Positions 1-5,553 of a stretch of 5,553 bases of DNA are shown in pieces. A model generated the notes under the pieces. The model ran no database searches, had not been told where the DNA came from, and worked only from the letters and a program-made list of their open reading frames with translations. Every line of letters begins with the position of its first letter. Position 1 is the stretch's first letter. A program made the position numbers and the translations under genes. The DNA is from Clostridia bacterium (GTDB lineage Bacteria > Bacillota > Clostridia > Oscillospirales > CAG-272), in contig JAGALI010000124.1 of the NCBI GenBank assembly GCA_017625275.1, positions 1 through 5,553 on the forward strand, written 5' to 3'.

Positions 1-1
1 A

Positions 2-2074
2 AGCGTAATTGATTTTTCAAACGCCGTATCAAATTATATCTTTGGTGGCTCAAGAGGAATACCATACGATAAAAGCGATGAGCTTAAATTTGCTAAGCTA
101 GGCTGTGATTATACCCCAGACAAGGTCGAGGTATATATTGTCGATAAAACAAGAGATAAGGAAAAGGAAAAAACAGCTGATAGCGAGGATGAGCTTCTTA
201 GAAGAGAGGCAGAGCTTGTTGCTGATAAAATCAAGGCTCTTATTGACGAGGGCTACCTTGCAAACGGCAGGAAGATAGAGCCACAGGATATTGCAATTCT
301 GCTTCGTGGCTTTAAGCGTCCTGTTGAGCTATACACCTCTGCGCTTGCGAAAAGAGGAATAGCCAGCGAGTATCGAGGAGATGAGCATTTCTTTGAAAAG
401 AGCGAGGTTCTTTTAGCCCTGTGTATTTTAAACGCAATAGATAACCCTCTAAGAGATGTTTATCTTGCAGGCGCTATGCGCTCAGGCGTGTTTGGCTTCT
501 CTCTTGAGGATATGGTGCAGATAAGGGCAAGCGCGAGGGGCGCAGATAGCTTTTATGAGGCACTTATAGCGTATGATAACGAGGACGAGCTAGGCGAAAG
601 AGTATGCGAATTTAGAAAAAGACTAGCCCACTATCGCGAGGAGTGCAGAATACGCTCCTCAAGCGAGGCACTTGCGCTTATTTACGCAGATACAAGCATT
701 ATGGCAAGCGCAAGCGAGAGCGAGAGAAAATCACTACTGAAGCTTTACGACATAGCAAGAAGCTACGAGGCAGGAAAATACAAGGGCATCTATGGCTTTT
801 TGCGCTATGTTGAGGGCATAAAGGAGGGCTCTGGCAAGGAGGAGCTTGGCGATACTGGTAAAAACGCAGTCAAGCTTATGTCCGTGCACGCCTCAAAGGG
901 ACTTGAGTTTGAGGTCTGCTTTGTCAGCGCGTGTGGCGCGTCTATTCGCGTTCAGGACGCATCGGAGCAGATGCTGTTCCATCGTGACCTTGGCGTAAAT
1001 ACATATGTATCACGCGCAAGAGGTCTTGCAAAATTCAATACAATTTTAAGAAGGTGCTCTGCACTTGCAATAAAAAAATCCTCTATTGAGGAGGAGATGC
1101 GAATGCTTTATGTAGCTATGACAAGGGCAAGAAGCAGACTGATTATAACGGGTGCTGTGTCAAAGCCACAGGAGCTTTTGGCATCGTGTAGCACCTACCA
1201 AAAAATTTCAAGCGAGTATTCAATTCTTAAGCCCTCGTGCTATCTTGATTGGATTTTACAGGCAATTTGCGACAAGGGGGAGCTTTGTCGTGTAGAGATA
1301 GTGCAGGACGGGGTCGAGGAGCAGGAGACTTTCGAGAGGGTGCAGGGCGAGGCTGACGAGGTAGCTGACACCGAGCTTGAAAAAAGATTAAGGGCGCGCT
1401 TTGCGTTTGAGTATCCGTACTCACACCTTGGAGAGCTACCATCTAAGCTGACTGTTTCAAGGCTTCACCCAACCGTGCTTGACGAGGAGCTGGGCGACGA
1501 TGACGATAGTCTGGAGCTTGAGGACCTACCTAGCTTTGCAAGGGAAAAATCAGCCCCAAGGGCGAGCGAGAGAGGAACTGCAACACATATATTTATGCAG
1601 TTTTGTGACCTCGGCTTGCTAAAGCAAAATGGCGCAGAGGCAGAGCTTAATAGGCTAAGAGACGGCGCGTTTATTTCAGACGAGTCGGCAGAGCTTGTAA
1701 GCCTTTCGCACATAGAGAAATTTAGAAAAAGCGAGCTGTTTTCAGAGCTTTTGTCAGCAAAGCAAATTTGGCGTGAGCTTAGGTTTAATGTGATGCTTGA
1801 TTCGTCACTTCTTACCGAAAACGAGGAGCTTTTTGGAAATGAGGTGCTGGTGCAGGGCGTTTGCGACTGCATCTACGAAAACGAGGCAGGGGAGCTTGTG
1901 CTCGTCGACTATAAAACCGACTATGTAACTGAGGAAAATTATATATCCACGCTTACAGAAAGGCACAAAAACCAGCTCACATACTATAAATACGCAGTAG
2001 AAAAAATATTTGAAAGACCCTTAAAGAGGGCGATTATCTATTCCGTGCCACTGGCAAGGATAGTGGAGATTTAG
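2..2074 (+). CDS. addA: AddA, ATP-dependent helicase/nuclease subunit A (5'-truncated by window edge)
   Basis: AddA is the UvrD-like helicase plus RecB-type nuclease subunit of cytoplasmic AddAB, which resects double-strand breaks for RecA-dependent repair. The frame is open from base 2 with no start, so it is a partial gene; the ATG at 476 is internal. Numbering from the first visible residue, the window opens just after where helicase motif IV should lie. It then shows an ILLRG segment (about 100), FFEKSEV, motif V (VHASKGLEFE, about 296-305) and motif VI (LYVAMTRARSRL, about 369-380). After a SVTELK-like linker (about 482) and an acidic DDDD run comes the C-terminal nuclease: RGTATH (His529), GVCD (Asp622), VDYKTD (Asp636, Lys638) and QLTYY (Gln658 to Tyr662). 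All expected nuclease residues are present, so the enzyme looks active. Family members are about 1,150-1,250 residues, so roughly 500 residues with Walker A and motifs Ia-IV lie upstream, probably after addB. Plain RecB or UvrD is less likely, because UvrD lacks the nuclease and the C-terminus matches AddA. Confidence 0.95.
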   Translation, partial: SVIDFSNAVSNYIFGGSRGIPYDKSDELKFAKLGCDYTPDKVEVYIVDKTRDKEKEKTADSEDELLRREAELVADKIKALIDEGYLANGRKIEPQDIAILLRGFKRPVELYTSALAKRGIASEYRGDEHFFEKSEVLLALCILNAIDNPLRDVYLAGAMRSGVFGFSLEDMVQIRASARGADSFYEALIAYDNEDELGERVCEFRKRLAHYREECRIRSSSEALALIYADTSIMASASESERKSLLKLYDIARSYEAGKYKGIYGFLRYVEGIKEGSGKEELGDTGKNAVKLMSVHASKGLEFEVCFVSACGASIRVQDASEQMLFHRDLGVNTYVSRARGLAKFNTILRRCSALAIKKSSIEEEMRMLYVAMTRARSRLIITGAVSKPQELLASCSTYQKISSEYSILKPSCYLDWILQAICDKGELCRVEIVQDGVEEQETFERVQGEADEVADTELEKRLRARFAFEYPYSHLGELPSKLTVSRLHPTVLDEELGDDDDSLELEDLPSFAREKSAPRASERGTATHIFMQFCDLGLLKQNGAEAELNRLRDGAFISDESAELVSLSHIEKFRKSELFSELLSAKQIWRELRFNVMLDSSLLTENEELFGNEVLVQGVCDCIYENEAGELVLVDYKTDYVTEENYISTLTERHKNQLTYYKYAVEKIFERPLKRAIIYSVPLARIVEI
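704..727 (+). repeat. Degenerate hexanucleotide repeat inside addA
   Basis: Four in-frame six-base units occur in a row: GCAAGC, GCAAGC, GAGAGC and GAGAGA. They encode Ala-Ser-Ala-Ser-Glu-Ser-Glu-Arg in the variable region between the helicase motifs. The first two units are identical; the others diverge. The frame is kept, and the segment is probably a tolerated surface loop or helix start. It may be chance composition in a purine-rich gene. Confidence 0.5.
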
Positions 2075-2077
2075 GAG
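2073..2077 (+). promoter_or_regulatory. Ribosome binding site of the sialate O-acetylesterase gene, overlapping the addA stop
   Basis: AGGAG begins within the addA TAG stop codon and is followed by AAAA and then ATG at 2082. The four-base spacer is short, but the site is the only strong Shine-Dalgarno nearby and it fixes the start. A ribosome terminating on addA would sit on this site, which suggests translational coupling (inference). Confidence 0.8.
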
Positions 2078-2081
2078 AAAA

Positions 2082-3641
2082 ATGTTAAAGCTTGCAACTA
2101 TATTTACAGACCACATGGTGCTTCAGGCAAACAAGCCGATAAAAATTTTTGGAGAGGGCGAGGGAGAGGGCGAGATAGAATTTCTTGGCGCTCGCTATAA
2201 GGCGTACGCAACAGGAAATAGCTGGTGCGTTTCGCTTCCTGAGCAAAAATATGGTGGTCCTTACGAGCTTACCCTTGTCAGCGAGGGTAATACAATAAAA
2301 TTAAGCGACATTTATATTGGCGAGGTTTGGTTTGCAGGTGGACAATCAAACATGGAAATGCCACTTTTCAGGGTTGATGACGGACTTGAGATGGCAAGAC
2401 ACGCAGAAAACAACCTTATAAGATTTTTCCGTGTGCCAAGACAATTTAAGAAAAACACCCCAACCCATGGCTCGCATTTTGTAAAAACCGAGGACATCGA
2501 CACTCCTTGGCGTCTTTGTAATGAGCTTGAGGCGTCGCTTGCCTCAGCAGTTGGCTATGAGGTTGTGCGTCGAGTTCAAGAGGCGCTTGGCTGTGCCGTT
2601 GGCCTTATAGAGTGCAACTGGGGCGCAAGAACAATCGAGACCTTTATCGACAAGAAATATTTCTACGAATATGACTTTTTGCGTCCACAGATAGAGGCAT
2701 ACAACAAGGCACTCTCGGAGCTTGATCGTGATGCCTACGAGAGGGAAATTGACGAAATCCTTAAAAAGAGGGAGCAAATTTATAAAAATCACCCAGATAT
2801 GCTTGAGCTTCTGAAAAGAAGAGGCGTTCAGGGCTCTGTGTGGTGCGAGGGAGAGCAAATGCCGGAGCCAGCCTATGGCCCATATTATCTTGACTGTCCA
2901 GGCACGCTTTATGAGTCTATGGTATCAAAGCTAGTGCCGTTTGCAATGCAGGGTGTGCTTTGGTATCAGGGAGAGTCAAATGACGCTAAGGATTATGCAA
3001 AGAAGTACCTTGTGTTTATGAAATGCTTCCGTGAGGCGTTTGAAAATAAGGAGCTTTCCTTCTATGCAACCGAGCTTGCACCCTTTGAGTACGACGGCAA
3101 GGACGATGCCCTTGTTACAGACCCAAACAACTGGGGCTTCAAGCGAGAGCAACAGATGCTAGCCACAGAGGTGGGCGAAAATAATTATCTTGTAACAACA
3201 ATGCAAATCGGTGATATGTTTGATATTCACCCAATGAGAAAGCTGGAGCTTGGACGCCGTATGGCGCTAAAGGTGCTAAAATACAGCTACGGCTTTGACA
3301 TAGATGCAGACCAGCCAACCTATAAAAGCGCCACCTTTGAGGAAAACAAGGTAACAATTGAGCTAAATCACGCAAGGGGTCTTTTCACAAGACACGGCTG
3401 GGTGTTTAAAATTTACGCAGGCGACGAAAACGGAAGCCTTGAAAGGGTAGAGGCGCAGATTGTTGACGATAAAATCGTGCTTAATACCAAGATGAAAAAT
3501 CCAACGCTTGTACGCTTTGCGTTCCAGATGCACTATAATGGAATGGCGCCCTTTAACGATGCAGGATTGCCTCTTTCACCATTCAGAACAGACGGACGCG
3601 ATGAGCTAAAGGCAGAGCTTATAAGGGAGGACATAAAATAA
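2082..3641 (+). CDS. Sialate O-acetylesterase-family carbohydrate esterase (SASA/SGNH fold)
   Basis: This 519-residue protein belongs to the sialate O-acetylesterase family, which removes O-acetyl groups from sialic acids or from acetylated plant-type oligosaccharides. Family marks appear in order: FTDHMVLQ with KPIKIFG at the N-terminus (8-24), GGQSNM with nucleophile Ser89, GLIECNWGARTIETF (174-188), PGTLYESM (273-280), WYQGESN (294-300) and DIHP with catalytic Asp381/His383, followed by LGRRMA. A C-terminal beta-rich region follows, and the length is normal. The Met1 start fits because MVLQ lies near the N-terminus in this family and AGGAG stands just upstream. There is no signal peptide or membrane segment, so it should act in the cytoplasm on imported sugars. 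Oddities are a GEGEGEGE run (24-31) from a DNA duplication, and Ala-Arg where relatives usually have Gly-Thr after CNWG. A charged, probably helical insert lies at about 200-250. The true substrate (sialic acid, xylan or another acetylated glycan) cannot be read from the sequence. Confidence 0.92.
   Translation: MLKLATIFTDHMVLQANKPIKIFGEGEGEGEIEFLGARYKAYATGNSWCVSLPEQKYGGPYELTLVSEGNTIKLSDIYIGEVWFAGGQSNMEMPLFRVDDGLEMARHAENNLIRFFRVPRQFKKNTPTHGSHFVKTEDIDTPWRLCNELEASLASAVGYEVVRRVQEALGCAVGLIECNWGARTIETFIDKKYFYEYDFLRPQIEAYNKALSELDRDAYEREIDEILKKREQIYKNHPDMLELLKRRGVQGSVWCEGEQMPEPAYGPYYLDCPGTLYESMVSKLVPFAMQGVLWYQGESNDAKDYAKKYLVFMKCFREAFENKELSFYATELAPFEYDGKDDALVTDPNNWGFKREQQMLATEVGENNYLVTTMQIGDMFDIHPMRKLELGRRMALKVLKYSYGFDIDADQPTYKSATFEENKVTIELNHARGLFTRHGWVFKIYAGDENGSLERVEAQIVDDKIVLNTKMKNPTLVRFAFQMHYNGMAPFNDAGLPLSPFRTDGRDELKAELIREDIK
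2151..2174 (+). repeat. Perfect 12-bp tandem duplication in the esterase gene
   Basis: The unit GGAGAGGGCGAG occurs twice, back to back and without mismatch, at 2151-2162 and 2163-2174. It encodes Gly-Glu-Gly-Glu twice (residues 24-31), at the turn where family members usually have a short Gly/Pro-Gly-Glu loop. The unit is a multiple of three, so the frame is preserved. Replication slippage is the likely origin (inference). Confidence 0.9.
3624..3630 (+). promoter_or_regulatory. Ribosome binding site of the SGNH hydrolase gene
   Basis: AGGGAGG lies inside the 3' end of the upstream esterase gene, ten bases before the ATG at 3641. It supports that start over internal ATGs such as the one at 3809. 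Confidence 0.75.
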
Positions 3642-4300
3642 TGGAGCTTAAGGGAAAGAAAATCAACTTTTTGGGAGATAGCATAACAGAGGGCTTTATC
3701 GCCTCTGACCCTTCAAAATGCTATGTATCGCTTTTAAAGGAGAGGTGTGGACTTGCAGAGGCAAGAAATTACGGACTTGCTGGCACAAGAATAGCAAGAC
3801 AGTCCGAAATGCACGACACTCCACGCGACAGAGATTTTATAATGCGTGCTGACGAAATGGACAGAGACGCAGATGTGGTTGTGGTATTTGGTGGCACAAA
3901 CGATTTTGGGAATGGTCAAGCGTCACTTGGCACAATCAACGACAGAACAGAGTACACATTTTATGGTGCGCTTCATTGCTTGATTTTGAAGCTGATAGAG
4001 GACTTTAGCGATAGCGAAATTGTCTTTTTAACGCCACTTCATCGTCATAATGATTATTCAATGTATGGGTGCTGGAAGCCAGAGGGCGTAGAGCAGAGAC
4101 CACTTTGCGATTATGTAAGAGCAATAAAAGAGGTGTGCGAGTATTATAGCGTGCCAGTGCTTGACTTGTTTTCACAAGGTGGCTTACATGGAAATGTGTG
4201 GAGCTGGTGTAATAAATATATGCCAGATGGAGTGCATCCAAATGATAAGGGCTTTGAAATTCTTGCAGGCAGAATAAAGGGCTTTTTAGAGACTCTTTAA
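3641..4300 (+). CDS. SGNH/GDSL-family hydrolase, probable carbohydrate or acyl esterase
   Basis: This 219-residue single-domain serine esterase carries all four SGNH blocks. Block I is FLGDSITEG with nucleophile Ser14, block II is YGLAGTR with oxyanion Gly48, block III is FGGTNDFG with Asn87, and block V is PDGVHPNDKG with Asp196 and His199. The length is typical of small bacterial SGNH enzymes. There is no signal peptide or transmembrane segment, so the protein should be cytoplasmic. Its ATG shares one base with the stop of the upstream esterase (TAATG), and its Shine-Dalgarno lies inside that gene, so the two are probably translated together. That pairing suggests de-acylation of the same class of substrates, for example differently placed acetyl groups on one sugar (inference). 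Substrate specificity in this family cannot be predicted from motifs; lysophospholipase or thioesterase activity remains possible. Confidence 0.92.
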   Translation: MELKGKKINFLGDSITEGFIASDPSKCYVSLLKERCGLAEARNYGLAGTRIARQSEMHDTPRDRDFIMRADEMDRDADVVVVFGGTNDFGNGQASLGTINDRTEYTFYGALHCLILKLIEDFSDSEIVFLTPLHRHNDYSMYGCWKPEGVEQRPLCDYVRAIKEVCEYYSVPVLDLFSQGGLHGNVWSWCNKYMPDGVHPNDKGFEILAGRIKGFLETL

Positions 4301-4309
4301 GAAATATAC

Positions 4310-4313
4310 GAGG
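4310..4313 (+). promoter_or_regulatory. Ribosome binding site of the ABC-F gene
   Basis: GAGG followed by five A residues precedes the ATG at 4319. This is the only part of the 18-base gap that looks functional. It favours 4319 over the in-frame ATG at 4331, which lacks a comparable site. Confidence 0.7.
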
Positions 4314-4318
4314 AAAAA

Positions 4319-5553
4319 ATGCTATATCAAATGAAAAATGTGGCAATAGAGCTTGGCTCTGTTCCCATTTTAAGAAATGTAAATTTTGAAATAAGAGGCA
4401 ATGAGAAGATTGCGATAGTTGGGCGCAACGGCTGTGGAAAAACGACACTTCTACGCCTGATTTCTGGCGAGCTTGAGCCGACAAGGGTAGATGGAGAGCT
4501 TGGAACGATAACGAAAAGCCCTCGTCTTGAGATAGGCTACCTTAAGCAAAACGCCTTCGAGGACTTGAGCCTTACTGTTGACGAGGAAATGCAAAGGCTT
4601 TTTCGCCCGATTTTGGAGCTTAAGGCACGCCTTGATGAGCTTGAGGCAAAAATGCAGACCTCACAGGACACCTCGCTTCTCTCGACCTATAATCGTCTGC
4701 AGGCAGAGCTTGAGACGATGGACGGATACTTTTACGAAAAGGAATATAATATGCTCCTTAGCGCCTTTGGCTTTTCTCTTGATGACAAGACTAGGCGACT
4801 TGGGGAGTTTTCTGGTGGACAGCTTACGAAGCTGGCGTTTATAAGGCTTCTTTTATCAAAGCCAGATGTGCTTCTGCTTGACGAGCCTACAAACCATCTT
4901 GACATAACCACAGTCGAGTGGCTAGAGGGCTACCTAAAGAGCTACAAGAGGGCAGTTGTGCTTGTGTCGCACGATAGAATGCTACTTGATAATGTAGCCG
5001 AGGTTGTGTACGAGATTGAGTACGGAGAGACCACGCGCTATGTTGGAAACTACTCAAAATTTGTAGAGCTGAAGGAGCAATCCTATGAGCAAAGATTAAA
5101 GGCATATAAGGCACAAAGGGCAGAGATTGCACGCCTTGAGGCGCTTATTGAGCGCTTTAGGGACACACCCACCAAGGTCTCAATGACAGATAGCAAGCTA
5201 AAGCAAATAGAGCACATGGTTAAGCTATCAGAGCCAAGGAAATTCGACACACGCGCATTTAAGGCAGACTTTTCACCAAATCGCACAACAGGAAAAGAGG
5301 TTCTAAGCGTAAATGGACTTAGCGTCGGCTATGGCACACCTCTTTTTGAGCCACTTTCCTTTAAGCTCTATAAGGGCGATAAAATCGGCATTATCGGTGG
5401 TAACGGACTTGGAAAATCAACGCTTTTAAAGACGATAGTTGGCGCGCTTTCTCCTCTTGGGGGTAGCTTCACGCTTGGTCATCAGGTGGATATAGGCTAC
5501 TTTGACCAGCAGATGGCGCAGTACACAAGCCAAAAGACCCTGCTTGATGAGCT
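4319..5553 (+). CDS. ABC-F family ATPase, ribosome-associated (3'-truncated by window edge)
   Basis: ABC-F proteins are soluble twin-ATPase factors that bind the ribosomal E site and act on stalled or drug-bound ribosomes. The frame runs open to the edge, with 411 codons visible. Domain 1 has Walker A GRNGCGKT (35-42), Q-loop Gln77, signature FSGGQ (164-168), Walker B VLLLDEP with catalytic Glu189, TNHLD (191-195) and H-loop SHDR with His218. A charged helical interdomain linker follows (about 240-325), with YVGNYSKF and the conserved-looking TKVSMTDSKLKQIEHM; this is the P-site tRNA-interaction region of the family. Domain 2 starts at about 327 with Walker A GGNGLGKS (360-367) and Q-loop Gln397; its signature and Walker B lie beyond the window. 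No membrane segments are present, which excludes an ABC exporter. The linker most resembles the housekeeping YdiF-like group. A resistance-type ABC-F is possible but not supported by what is visible. Met1 fits the family's N-terminus and has a ribosome binding site. Confidence 0.95.
   Translation, partial: MLYQMKNVAIELGSVPILRNVNFEIRGNEKIAIVGRNGCGKTTLLRLISGELEPTRVDGELGTITKSPRLEIGYLKQNAFEDLSLTVDEEMQRLFRPILELKARLDELEAKMQTSQDTSLLSTYNRLQAELETMDGYFYEKEYNMLLSAFGFSLDDKTRRLGEFSGGQLTKLAFIRLLLSKPDVLLLDEPTNHLDITTVEWLEGYLKSYKRAVVLVSHDRMLLDNVAEVVYEIEYGETTRYVGNYSKFVELKEQSYEQRLKAYKAQRAEIARLEALIERFRDTPTKVSMTDSKLKQIEHMVKLSEPRKFDTRAFKADFSPNRTTGKEVLSVNGLSVGYGTPLFEPLSFKLYKGDKIGIIGGNGLGKSTLLKTIVGALSPLGGSFTLGHQVDIGYFDQQMAQYTSQKTLLDE

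Noticed and set aside
1484..1528. Acidic DDDD-containing segment of AddA as a possible distinct domain or anti-restriction-like DNA mimic
   Set aside because: It sits in the linker between helicase and nuclease, where acidic, poorly conserved sequence is normal in AddA, and it is too short to be a domain.
1227..1872. Two minus-strand open frames inside addA (1227-1442 and 1465-1872)
   Set aside because: They lie wholly antisense to well-conserved addA coding sequence. Their Ser/Pro/Arg-rich translations look like the reverse of GAG/CTT-rich codons and show no family motif.
476..2074. addA starting at the ATG at 476
   Set aside because: The same frame continues open to base 2 and encodes conserved AddA helicase sequence upstream of this ATG, and there is no Shine-Dalgarno before it.
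2312..3375. Minus-strand open frames inside the sialate O-acetylesterase gene (2312-2503, 2544-2858, 3139-3375)
   Set aside because: They are antisense to a gene with clear catalytic motifs, and none shows recognisable domains.
4279..4310. Possible terminator after the SGNH gene (T-run and AGAGACTCT)
   Set aside because: The AGAG/CTCT arms leave a one-base loop, no GC-rich stem exists, and the T-run lies before rather than after the putative hairpin.
3734..4484. Minus-strand open frames across the SGNH gene and the start of the ABC-F gene (3734-3919 and 4005-4484)
   Set aside because: The longer one would span the SGNH/ABC-F junction in antisense, covering block V and Walker A coding sequence. 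No homology is recognised, and the low-complexity composition is typical of a shadow frame.
4578..4844. An 88-codon plus-strand frame inside the ABC-F gene
   Set aside because: It overlaps in another frame the region encoding the first ABC-F domain, including its signature motif. The Arg-rich translation shows no domain.
4887..5286. Minus-strand open frames inside the ABC-F gene (4887-5132 and 5083-5286)
   Set aside because: They are antisense to the TNHLD, H-loop and linker coding region, and no motifs are visible.

Overview
The window is a compact, one-directional stretch of bacterial chromosome. All four genes lie on the + strand, and about 99% of the sequence is coding. The genes in order are: the C-terminal 690 residues of AddA (helicase-nuclease subunit of AddAB), a sialate O-acetylesterase-like carbohydrate esterase, a small SGNH/GDSL hydrolase, and the first 411 residues of an ABC-F ATPase. 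AddA is cut by the left edge and the ABC-F gene by the right edge.

The organism is probably a Bacillota (Firmicutes) member, most likely a clostridial gut-type lineage. This is inference from three things: AddAB rather than RecBCD, strong AGGAG-type ribosome binding sites before every visible start, and moderate-GC purine-rich coding strands that favour GAG, CTT and AGA/AGG codons. I cannot place it to genus.

Layout: addA ends at 2074. Seven bases later the esterase starts at 2082, with its Shine-Dalgarno overlapping the addA stop. The esterase stop overlaps the SGNH start by one base (TAATG at 3639-3643). The SGNH gene ends at 4300 and the ABC-F gene starts 18 bases later at 4319. I see no promoter-like gap, terminator hairpin, RNA gene, insertion sequence or CRISPR array, and no non-coding stretch over 18 bases. 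The simplest reading is one polycistronic transcript that began upstream.

Functionally the set is mixed. AddA repairs double-strand breaks. The two esterases lack signal peptides, so they probably de-acylate imported sugars or glycosides inside the cell. The ABC-F protein acts on ribosomes. The two esterases are the only pair with an obvious shared role. I found no evidence of a new defence, mobile or regulatory system here. The second-look items are modest: the translationally coupled esterase pair inside a repair/translation gene string, a perfect in-frame 12-bp tandem duplication, an extreme excess of the hexamer GAGCTT, and some unusual ABC-F motif residues.
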